Source: Bacillota bacterium (lineage in GTDB: Bacteria > Bacillota > Clostridia > Lachnospirales > Lachnospiraceae). From it: a stretch of 7,476 nt of DNA. The notes under the pieces were generated by a model, which was not told the DNA's origin, searched no databases, and was given only the letters and a program-made list of their open reading frames with translations. The stretch spans positions 1-7,476 of the forward strand of contig JAEYWQ010000304.1 of NCBI GenBank assembly GCA_023428885.1, written 5' to 3'. The translations under genes were made by a program, and so were the position numbers. How positions within the stretch are numbered: the stretch's first letter is position 1; the number at the start of each line of letters is the position of its first letter. Below, in pieces: positions 1 to 6,439 of the stretch.

Positions 1-952
1 CTGCGTATATCGGTAAGTATTGAATCAGGGTTACAGGGTGATCTGTTATGATTGCAACCCTGACACCAGCCTTCGCTAACACCCCAGCAGTTTTAAAATC
101 TGCATTTTGTACTTCTAATTTATTCCTTGACGCTAAATCAGGGCCTAAAAGAGCATCGAAGCCACTTTCCTTAATTTCCTCTGCAATAATATGCCCCTCT
201 GTACAATGATCTAATGTCATATTAACCTCAAATTCTTTCGCGATTCTTATGGCTGTTAGTATATCGTCGACTCGATGAACATGAGTCTTTAAAGGTATCT
301 CTTTGTTCAGAACAGGAATCCATGGCTCTAACTCAAAGTCCTCTTCAAAGTCTTCCTCTTCATCCATCGCATGTTCTTTCTTTTTCTTATACTGTACAGC
401 TTGAAATAACTCCTTACGAAGTAAGGCGGCTATTGACATTCTTGTGGTCGGTGCCATATTCATTTCTTTAAATGCAGTCTTAGGATTTTCTCCAAAGGAT
501 ACTTTCATGGCTGCAGGTGCTAGAAGCGTCATTTTTTCAATAACTCTTCCATGAGTTTTCATAAATACAAATTGACCTCCTACCACATTGGTACTACCTG
601 GTCCAGTCAATACTGATGTAATTCCTGCTTGTAAGGCATTATGAAATGCTGGATCCAATGTATTGACTGCATCGATAGCCCTTAAATATGGTGTTACTGG
701 AGAGGTTGCTTCGTTACAATCATCACCTTCCATCCCTTTCTTCTCTTCAGTGATACCTATGTGACAATGGGCATCAATTAAACCCGGCAAAACCCACATT
801 CCAGTCGCATCAATAACAGTATCCTCTGAATGTAGTTTACTTTTAATCTCCTTCCCTATTTCAATAATTTTATCGTCTGCAATTAATATGCTCCCTGAAT
901 CTAATACATCCCCAGCCATTGTATATATGATTCCATTTTGAATTAAAAGCAT
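1..952 (-). CDS. Amidohydrolase, imidazolonepropionase-like (COG1228 type), 3' end outside window
   Basis: Metal-dependent hydrolase of the amidohydrolase superfamily; the frame stays open to base 1, giving 317 complete codons, so the C-terminus (perhaps 60-80 residues) is missing. Start ATG at 952 is preceded by GGAGG with a 6-base spacer. An N-terminal beta-sandwich segment (about residues 1-55, LIQNGIIYTM) leads into the metal motif GLIDAHCH (H62, H64). Further likely ligands are H224/H226 (KTHVHR), H249 (LDHCTEG) and D304 (ITDHP). The stretch DxNEATSPVTPYLRAID and the later GPGSTNVVGGQ, AMKVSFGENPK and PTTRMS blocks are typical of the HutI-like cytoplasmic group, which hydrolyses cyclic amides or acts on dipeptides; the substrate cannot be told from sequence. 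Residues 189-209 carry a run of lysines and then a very acidic patch that looks like a family-specific insertion. It lies 134 bases after the GH127 gene with no hairpin between, so co-transcription is possible but unproven. No signal peptide. Confidence 0.88.
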   Translation of the reverse strand, partial: MLLIQNGIIYTMAGDVLDSGSILIADDKIIEIGKEIKSKLHSEDTVIDATGMWVLPGLIDAHCHIGITEEKKGMEGDDCNEATSPVTPYLRAIDAVNTLDPAFHNALQAGITSVLTGPGSTNVVGGQFVFMKTHGRVIEKMTLLAPAAMKVSFGENPKTAFKEMNMAPTTRMSIAALLRKELFQAVQYKKKKEHAMDEEEDFEEDFELEPWIPVLNKEIPLKTHVHRVDDILTAIRIAKEFEVNMTLDHCTEGHIIAEEIKESGFDALLGPDLASRNKLEVQNADFKTAGVLAKAGVRVAIITDHPVTLIQYLPIYA

Positions 953-1086
953 AAATACCTCCACTACTTAATTACTAATAGAATATCATTTACTAAATAC
1001 CTAACACATATTCATTCATAATTAATTTAAGTTCAGGTATTAATCTAACCAATGTAAAATAGAAAGAGTTAAGTTGGTATCTTACA

Positions 1087-2994
1087 TTAACTTCTGTTTA
1101 ACCAGACTCTCATCTGATTTTCACCGCGGTTACCCCATGCATAATAGGGGATAGCAATAGCTCTACAAGGAACTTCCTTTGGTTCCTCCGTGAAATAAAG
1201 AGAGTTTTCTGCTAGTAATCTGACTGCATCCACCGCGATATCAACTGTACCGCCAAGTTTTGTGGCGTCATAACCTAAGGCTTCTAAGTTACCGTTCTTC
1301 TTTAGTAGCAAAGATAGAACATCCCCCTCATTATCCACACCTTCAAAGCAATAAACCAGAGGACCTCTGCACACAGCAGCGCAGGCAGTTAACCGAGGGA
1401 CTTTAGTAGAGGCATAGACATAATACGGTTTCTCATATAATAAAAGGGAAACCTCATCCCTTGCACATACAGAGAAGTACACATAACCCTTCACCGGAGT
1501 AACATTTACTGGAGTACCATTTAGCTTTAGGGTATAATCTTTACTCCATGCAGGTATTCGAATTGCAATTGTCTTGTTTCCTTCTAAAATATGATAAGTG
1601 ATTTGTAATTCATTTGGATAATTTGTGTTAGACTGAAGTCGCAATCCATTCTGGAAGTTTATCTCTCCATCGGTAAATAAATGACAATACACAGTATCCT
1701 CATTTTCTGAGTAGGAATACGTTCCAATAGAGGATATCAACCTTGCTACATTTGGTGGGCAACATGCACAGGTATACCACTGTGGACGCTCTGGTAGATT
1801 ATGACGATGTGTAGGAGATTTGCCGGAGATTCCCGGAACTACTTCCAAAGGATTTACATAAAAGAACTTCTTACCATCTAATTGCATTCCAGCAAGAACC
1901 GTATTATAGAATGCCTTTTCCATAACATCTGCATACTTTCTATCTACATCCATCTCTAACATTCTAGAAGCGAAAAACATCAAACCAATGGAAGCACAAG
2001 TTTCTGCATAAGCGGTATCCCCTGGCAAATCATAGTCAACGCTAAAGGCTTCCCCAAGCACTGTAGATCCGATACCACCCGTTAAGTACATGCGTCTTTC
2101 TGTGATGCTCTGCCATAATCGCTCACAGGCCATAAACAAATCCTTGTCTCCCTTTTCAGAAGCAACATCTGCCATCCCTGTATACAGATAAACAGCGCGT
2201 ACAGCATGCCCAGTGGCGTCTGAAAGTTGTCGAAGTGGCATATTCGATTGCTGATACTCATGATTGGACGCATCATTTCCCCATACCGACCACTCCCTTT
2301 TTTTTATTTCCTCCTCGTAATAGTATGGATTCTTCCCCCTCACATTGATAAAGTGTTCAGCTAGTTCAAGGCAATGAACTTCACCTGTAACTCGATACAT
2401 CTTCATTAATGCTAATTCAATCTCTGGATGCCCTGGATAACCTGCTGCCCCTTCAGTGATAAACCTATGATAGATGTGTTCCATATTCTTCAGCATGACC
2501 TTAAGCAGCTTATCCTTTCTGGTCGTCTCATAGTAGGCACAAGCAGCTTCCATCATATGACCGGAGCAATATAACTCATGACCTTCTAGCAGATTCTGAA
2601 AGCGTTTCTCCCTATCCTTGATTGTATAATATGTATTTAAATAACCATCCTCATCCTGAGCCTGAGCAATCACATCAATCAATTGATCTGCAATACTTTC
2701 TAATTCTGGATCCGGAAAAATACTCAAAGAATACGCGACCGCTTCTAACCATTTGGCAGCATCACTATCTTGAAATACCATACCATAGAAACCGTCATTT
2801 TCCTCTCCCCTTAATGCTTTTCCGGCGTTGATAAAATTTTTTATTACATGGCTTTTATCCGCCCCTTCCACTCGATCACATAATACATCATACTGGTATG
2901 GTATCACCGTTTCCTTTACCAACTTCTGATACTTTTCGGTAAATCCATCTCCTAGCTTTATTGCATTTAGTGATATCTGTTTCGCTACTTTCAT
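1087..2994 (-). CDS. GH127 beta-L-arabinofuranosidase (DUF1680)
   Basis: Glycoside hydrolase of 635 residues, close to the roughly 650 of Bifidobacterium HypBA1, which releases L-arabinose from beta-1,2-linked arabinofuranose of plant extensin-type arabino-oligosaccharides. The (alpha/alpha)6-barrel part occupies about residues 1-430, followed by beta-sandwich domains. The family's zinc/cysteine active site is complete: the acid/base Glu in GSTVLGEAF (E315), then E331 and C333 in YAETCAS, and the pair C411/C412 in CACCPPN. The spacings E-16-E-2-C match HypBA1 E322, E338 and C340, so C411 should be the nucleophile equivalent to C417 (assignment from recalled family knowledge). There is no signal peptide, so it should act in the cytoplasm on imported oligosaccharides. 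Start ATG has GGAGG with a 6-base spacer. The upstream gene is separated by a terminator, so this gene has its own leader (3006-3092). No transporter, arabinose isomerase or regulator is adjacent. Other GH127 members act on rare pectin sugars, so exact specificity is open. Confidence 0.93.
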   Translation of the reverse strand: MKVAKQISLNAIKLGDGFTEKYQKLVKETVIPYQYDVLCDRVEGADKSHVIKNFINAGKALRGEENDGFYGMVFQDSDAAKWLEAVAYSLSIFPDPELESIADQLIDVIAQAQDEDGYLNTYYTIKDREKRFQNLLEGHELYCSGHMMEAACAYYETTRKDKLLKVMLKNMEHIYHRFITEGAAGYPGHPEIELALMKMYRVTGEVHCLELAEHFINVRGKNPYYYEEEIKKREWSVWGNDASNHEYQQSNMPLRQLSDATGHAVRAVYLYTGMADVASEKGDKDLFMACERLWQSITERRMYLTGGIGSTVLGEAFSVDYDLPGDTAYAETCASIGLMFFASRMLEMDVDRKYADVMEKAFYNTVLAGMQLDGKKFFYVNPLEVVPGISGKSPTHRHNLPERPQWYTCACCPPNVARLISSIGTYSYSENEDTVYCHLFTDGEINFQNGLRLQSNTNYPNELQITYHILEGNKTIAIRIPAWSKDYTLKLNGTPVNVTPVKGYVYFSVCARDEVSLLLYEKPYYVYASTKVPRLTACAAVCRGPLVYCFEGVDNEGDVLSLLLKKNGNLEALGYDATKLGGTVDIAVDAVRLLAENSLYFTEEPKEVPCRAIAIPYYAWGNRGENQMRVWLNRS

Positions 2995-3071
2995 CTTAAA
3001 CCTCCGTTAATTGTACTTTCTACAAAATGGAATACAAACTTTACTCTAATTTACAGCTAATTTATAAATGT

Positions 3072-3077
3072 ATTATA
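3072..3077 (-). promoter_or_regulatory. Possible -10 box for the GH127 gene
   Basis: The minus strand reads TATAAT here, 77 bases before the GH127 start and just downstream of the subtilase terminator, which is where a promoter for the GH127 unit is expected. No good -35 hexamer exists at 16-18 bases, since that position falls in the terminator arm (reads GGGTTT), so this is only a weak candidate in A/T-rich DNA. Confidence 0.28.
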
Positions 3078-3092
3078 ATGTTACTAATAAAG

Positions 3093-3132
3093 AAAAACCC
3101 TCCAATCACATGCTAAGATTGAAGGTTTTTTT
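3093..3132 (-). terminator. Intrinsic terminator of the subtilase gene, probably bidirectional
   Basis: It starts 25 bases after the subtilase stop. On the minus strand the arm AACCTTCAATC (3127-3117) pairs with GATTGGAGGGTT (3107-3096) through about nine base pairs, including one G-U and a bulged G, around a 9-base loop. It is followed by GTTTTTCTTTATT. The plus strand also ends in seven T, so it could work in both directions, although no plus-strand gene is present. Confidence 0.85.
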
Positions 3133-3156
3133 CTATATACCGATATTATCTTACTA

Positions 3157-4860
3157 TTATATATTGCCTCTTAAATTATCAAACACACCAAACACATCCA
3201 GTATTCCGAAACCCCAATCCCTATTTGGATATATTGTACCCAGTTCTCTTCTAGCCCCCCGTATTAAGAAGTTTTTAATATCAGTTCCATCCATAAGCTC
3301 GACATTGCCTCTAACAACACCCCATTCTAATAGCATAGCAGCTATTCCTGTCGTATGGGCTGTTGCCACACTGGTACCGCTCATGGTTATATAATTGTTT
3401 CCACTTGATGGACCTAAGATATTAACGCCCGGAGCAGCCAAGGATGGGGAGAAATTTCCTGTCCTAGTAAATCCCCTACTTGCATTTAAATATAAACTAT
3501 CGTTGACATTATCATATGCAGTCACTACTACAGGTAAGGATACGTTGCCTGGTGAAGTTAGAGTCGTGTATGGAGTGGGTCTTATAAAGTATGTGTCCGC
3601 ACCAATAAATTGATTGATCGGTAACCATATATTAAAATGTAAAGGAAGTGTTCTATTTCTTTTGTAAATTCCAATACGCCAGATACCTTCGGAAGGAGTT
3701 TGAAATCGGATGATAACCAGCTGGGCTCCAGATCTGGAACCAACTAATAAAAAATATATATATATTCGTGTTTCTACAAAGATAAAGCTGACTTCTCTTC
3801 TCTCACTAATTCTAGGTGCAATCATAGGCATATATTCACCAGTAGGTGAAGTCAAATCGATTCCAAAAGTATTTGGACTATCGCCCCATATTTCAAGATA
3901 AACTCCTGCTTCATTCGGTCCTACATTTAACTCAACAGTTTCATTATCTACTTCTGCTGGCATAATACTTTCAAAGTGATGTCTACTGATACCTTCATTT
4001 CCCGCAGCAATGCAGACCGATGTCCCATGCAATTGTGCAACTGAAGATAGATAAGTACTTAATGAGCCCTCATCGTCGTGAGATCCCTGAGAGGTTCCAA
4101 GACCAATACATATGGAGAGTGGTCGACCGTATTTCTTTGCTGTATCTAATAAATACTTTACCCCCAGCATAATATCATTCTCTTGATAACAGATAGCATC
4201 GTGAGGAATCATATAAAAATCTCTTATTATATTCTTGGCAGGTTTTAATTTAACCACAACTAGTTCAGCATCTGGTACAACTCCAGAGAATTGATTTTCA
4301 CTATCTTCATTACCGGCTGCAACACCAGCTAAAAACGTACCATGCCCGATATCATCATTGCTTGGAACAATCGATCTGGGATCATCACTAGAAAGTGCAG
4401 CGTTAATATCATCTCTCGTATATTCTGTCCCAAATAGTAACCCCTCAGGAGGATTCCCTTGAAGTATTGTCTGGTCCCATATTGATACAATCTTTGTCGT
4501 TCCATCAGCCTTAATAAACGCTTTGTGGGTATAGTCGATACCTGTATCTACAATCCCTACTAATACTTGGTTCCCACGCAAATTCAATTCTGGAATATTA
4601 CGAAGTCGTATCACACCCGAATCTTCCAAACTGCGTATATCTAGTAACCCAAGTATGCGCACAAATGCCTTATATCCAAGAACATCAAGTGATCTTGATG
4701 GTACCATTGCTCTAGGTATATAAACTGCTGTAAGGATTGAATCAATTGGTATATAGCAAATACCTCTATTGGATAGTTCTTCACTCGTAAGTAGCGTAAA
4801 ATCTGCAATAAAATCTGTGTATTCTTCACTAATTATAATATCTTCGCAGTTAATATCCAA
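3157..4860 (-). CDS. Csp-like subtilisin-family serine protease (peptidase S8)
   Basis: Clostridial S8 protease of 567 residues with an intact triad: D105 (VGIVDTGIDYTH), H173 (GHGTFLAGVAAG) and S497 (MSGTSVATAHTTG), plus the oxyanion Asn N288 (AAGNEG). Residues 1-95 look like the short N-terminal prodomain of the Csp group. About 295-430, between N288 and the serine block, matches the place where Csp proteins carry an inserted jelly-roll domain. Family knowledge: CspB processes the spore-cortex hydrolase SleC during germination, but many Lachnospiraceae carry several paralogues of unknown target, so a germination role is inference. No signal peptide or membrane segment is visible. The start is TTG: an in-frame TAA stands two codons upstream, the first internal ATG is codon 52 inside conserved sequence, and GAGGG lies 6 bases upstream (4867-4871). 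The gene follows a GNAT gene by 54 bases and ends in a hairpin terminator. Confidence 0.92.
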   Translation of the reverse strand: MDINCEDIIISEEYTDFIADFTLLTSEELSNRGICYIPIDSILTAVYIPRAMVPSRSLDVLGYKAFVRILGLLDIRSLEDSGVIRLRNIPELNLRGNQVLVGIVDTGIDYTHKAFIKADGTTKIVSIWDQTILQGNPPEGLLFGTEYTRDDINAALSSDDPRSIVPSNDDIGHGTFLAGVAAGNEDSENQFSGVVPDAELVVVKLKPAKNIIRDFYMIPHDAICYQENDIMLGVKYLLDTAKKYGRPLSICIGLGTSQGSHDDEGSLSTYLSSVAQLHGTSVCIAAGNEGISRHHFESIMPAEVDNETVELNVGPNEAGVYLEIWGDSPNTFGIDLTSPTGEYMPMIAPRISERREVSFIFVETRIYIYFLLVGSRSGAQLVIIRFQTPSEGIWRIGIYKRNRTLPLHFNIWLPINQFIGADTYFIRPTPYTTLTSPGNVSLPVVVTAYDNVNDSLYLNASRGFTRTGNFSPSLAAPGVNILGPSSGNNYITMSGTSVATAHTTGIAAMLLEWGVVRGNVELMDGTDIKNFLIRGARRELGTIYPNRDWGFGILDVFGVFDNLRGNI

Positions 4861-4866
4861 GCTTTA

Positions 4867-4871
4867 CCCTC
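4867..4871 (-). promoter_or_regulatory. Ribosome binding site fixing the TTG start of the subtilase
   Basis: The minus strand reads GAGGG followed by a 6-base spacer and TTG. A nearby ATG overlapping this site is in another frame and meets a stop after a few codons, so this site supports TTG as the real start. Confidence 0.7.
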
Positions 4872-4886
4872 ATTTGATTTATTACT

Positions 4887-4892
4887 ATTATA
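4887..4892 (-). promoter_or_regulatory. Possible -10 box for the subtilase gene
   Basis: A perfect TATAAT on the minus strand lies in the 54-base gap before the subtilase, giving a leader of about 20 bases that would just include the ribosome binding site. No clear -35 box or extended -10 is seen (TCATTT at 16 bases is poor). Without a terminator after the acetyltransferase, read-through is equally possible. Confidence 0.3.
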
Positions 4893-4914
4893 TATGATTA
4901 TCTGAATGAAATGA

Positions 4915-5409
4915 TTACGTTAAGTTCGTTCTAAATCTTTGGATTGGTCCATTCCAATTCTCTTTTTGAATTTCCTCAAAATTTCCCTGGGTAAACTCAT
5001 TTATCACACTCCTCCAGAAAATCTGAGCGGTTATGTTATTATTCATTTGTGCAACTTCCCATAATCCTGGAAACATGTGAAACATATGGAAAGCCACCTT
5101 CTTTCCTACTCCTTGTCCTCGATATTTCTTCATTACGAAGAATTCTGCAATGGAATAGGTGTAATCATCGAGAGTATCTACAAAATAGCGTCGTATTAGT
5201 ACAAATCCCGCAATTTTACCATCAACATAAAACAGGAAAGGATGTCGTCCTTCCTCTGTCCAATAGGAATCTAAATTCTTATAACCATATAAGCCATCTG
5301 AGCCAACATCATATGGACCAAACTCTGTAAAATCATATATATATAGTTCTAGTAGATTACTTAATACCGTTTTTTGCTCTATCGAGACTTCTTGTATCAT
5401 AACATTCAT
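4915..5409 (-). CDS. GNAT-family N-acetyltransferase
   Basis: Small cytoplasmic acetyl-CoA-dependent acetyltransferase of 164 residues, a usual length for a single GNAT domain. The acetyl-CoA pyrophosphate-binding motif A is RGQGVGKKVA (about residues 97-106), preceded by the beta-strand IAEFFVMKKY. An earlier strand pair, PFLFYVDGKIAGFVLIRR, and a C-terminal WEVAQMNNNITAQIFWRS helix fit the fold. The substrate is not predictable; the nearest general match is the group annotated as predicted acetyltransferase (COG5628-like). I chose the ATG at 5409 because GGTGAT (5414-5419) lies 4 bases upstream and matches the distal part of a Shine-Dalgarno sequence. In-frame GTG at 5418, with AAGGG upstream, is an alternative that adds three residues; TTG at 5421 is too close to AAGGG. 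It lies 50 bases after the response regulator with no terminator between, so the two are probably co-transcribed. Confidence 0.85.
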   Translation of the reverse strand: MNVMIQEVSIEQKTVLSNLLELYIYDFTEFGPYDVGSDGLYGYKNLDSYWTEEGRHPFLFYVDGKIAGFVLIRRYFVDTLDDYTYSIAEFFVMKKYRGQGVGKKVAFHMFHMFPGLWEVAQMNNNITAQIFWRSVINEFTQGNFEEIQKENWNGPIQRFRTNLT

Positions 5410-5459
5410 TCTAATCACCAAATCCCTTCTTTTGTATATTATCCAGTTGTTACTGATTC

Positions 5460-6179
5460 TTACTTTTCTGAATCCAAGAACAGATGCTTCATATAGGCGT
5501 CCCGTACCTTACTATAAAGCAAGCGGGAAATCGGTACCTTTTTTCCTGCATATGTAATAAGCTCCTTAGCCCTAAGCTCCCCCACCTGCCAAAGATTCAC
5601 GATATAAGAGCGATGTACCTTAATAAACTCAGAGCGAGCGAGCAGCTCTTCCTCAAAAGCCGCGAGAGAAGAAGTTACCTCTTGCACACAGCCATTCACA
5701 AGATAAAAGTATAACTTTTTATTCATAATCTCCACAAAAGCTATCCTTGAGAACAAGATACGTGCCATTCCCCACTGGGTTTTAACTGTTAGACCCTCCA
5801 GAGATTTTTGCTCCCTTGTATTCACTGCATTCAAAACAGAAAAAAGCTTGTCCTTTGAAACTGGCTTGAGGATATAATCATAAGCTTTAACTTCGTAGCT
5901 CTCCACTGCAAATTCTGGTGAAGAAGTAAGGAACACTATTTTTACATCTGAATCATATGCCCGAATCTCATGAGCAGCCTGCATTCCGTTGATACCAGGC
6001 ATCAAGATATCCAAGAATAAAATACTGCAATCTCCGCTGCTCACATTGGAGATCAGCTCCGTAGCACTTTGAAAGGTCTTATATACAATCGGTGTTTTAC
6101 TTTCTGACTTGTATCTATCAATCAATGATGTAATATGATTAATCTCCTGTAAATCATCGTCACAAATCGCTATTTTCAA
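5460..6179 (-). CDS. LytTR-family response regulator (AgrA/LytR type)
   Basis: Two-component response regulator of 239 residues. The receiver domain (about 1-120) has the acidic pocket D8/D9 (AICDDD), the phosphoacceptor D57 (ILFLDILMPG), T85 (FLTSS) and K105 (LKPVS), all as needed for phosphorylation. The C-terminal LytTR DNA-binding domain (about 130-235) shows IAFVEIMNKKLYFYL, FIKVHRSYIVNL and VPISRLLYSKV. Such regulators usually pair with a GHKL-type membrane kinase and control peptide signalling, bacteriocins or surface functions. No kinase is next to it here, and downstream lies a GNAT gene, so the partner and targets are unknown. The start is TTG: an in-frame TGA stands three codons upstream, and the conserved MKIAICDDD begins exactly here. 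GGGAG at 6190-6194 is 10 bases away, a rather long spacing. The approximately 120-base A/T-rich leader after the upstream terminator should hold its promoter, but I see no convincing -35/-10 pair. Confidence 0.94.
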   Translation of the reverse strand: MKIAICDDDLQEINHITSLIDRYKSESKTPIVYKTFQSATELISNVSSGDCSILFLDILMPGINGMQAAHEIRAYDSDVKIVFLTSSPEFAVESYEVKAYDYILKPVSKDKLFSVLNAVNTREQKSLEGLTVKTQWGMARILFSRIAFVEIMNKKLYFYLVNGCVQEVTSSLAAFEEELLARSEFIKVHRSYIVNLWQVGELRAKELITYAGKKVPISRLLYSKVRDAYMKHLFLDSEK

Positions 6180-6189
6180 ATCTTCTCAT

Positions 6190-6194
6190 CTCCC
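6190..6194 (-). promoter_or_regulatory. Ribosome binding site for the TTG-initiated response regulator
   Basis: GGGAG on the minus strand, 10 bases before TTG. Two ATG codons between or overlapping are out of frame and stop after six and nine codons, so they are not the regulator start. The long spacing and TTG suggest modest translation. Confidence 0.5.
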
Positions 6195-6302
6195 ATATTG
6201 TAAATGCTTACTATAAATTTAACATAAAAACTACTTTTTTTCTATATTTCTTTTATTTCTCTAGAAAAATTATGCACTTTTACAATAGCATACCATATTG
6301 AT

Positions 6303-6349
6303 ATAAAAATACCCTTCGATATATTTTTATTAACACATATCAAAGGGTA
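6303..6349 (-). terminator. Intrinsic terminator after MATE gene and methyltransferase remnant
   Basis: On the minus strand TACCCTTTGATA (6349-6338) pairs with TATCGAAGGGTA (6321-6310) over 12 base pairs with a single G-U, around a 16-base A/T-rich loop, followed by TTTTTAT. It begins 12 bases after the stop of the remnant, the normal position for a terminator that belonged to that gene's 3' end. Confidence 0.88.
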
Positions 6350-6361
6350 AAACTAGACGTA

Positions 6362-6439
6362 TTACTTTTTCGACATCACTACCACGGTTTCCACATGGCT
6401 CAAGTGATCATTATTGATGTGCGTCTGAGGCAACATGTC
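6362..6439 (-). pseudogene. Fragment of the 3' end of an RlmD/RumA-like 23S rRNA uracil-5-methyltransferase
   Basis: In the minus-strand frame shifted from the MATE frame, the sequence encodes DMLPQT, eight further residues, then HVETVVVMSKK and TAA. RlmD/RumA methyltransferases typically end in a DMFPxTxHVE(T/C)V block, so this looks like the last 25 or so residues of such a gene, with about eight extra residues inside the motif. The methyltransferase catalytic core is absent: upstream DNA in every frame is accounted for by the MATE gene. The fragment starts at the MATE stop codon (TGAC ATG overlap). An ATG at 6436, one base after the TGA, would allow a 24-residue peptide through translational coupling. 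It may be a gene-end remnant or an integration scar; family assignment rests on recalled motif similarity over few residues. Confidence 0.55.

Noticed and set aside
953..1086. Gap between GH127 and amidohydrolase as a possible promoter or riboswitch
   Set aside because: I found no convincing hairpin, -35/-10 pair or known riboswitch motif in these 134 A/T-rich bases, apart from the ribosome binding site of the amidohydrolase.
2298..2305. Run of eight T (eight A in the coding strand) in the GH127 gene
   Set aside because: It could be a slippage site, but the frame is intact across it and one A8 run is expected in A/T-rich DNA.
3068..3394. 108-codon plus-strand open frame across the terminator and subtilase 3' end
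   Set aside because: It starts next to the terminator hairpin, is low in complexity and is antisense to the conserved catalytic Ser region.
3750..3766. TA-rich stretch inside the subtilase gene
   Set aside because: It encodes the RIYIYF strand of the domain in frame; too short and irregular for a phase-variable repeat.
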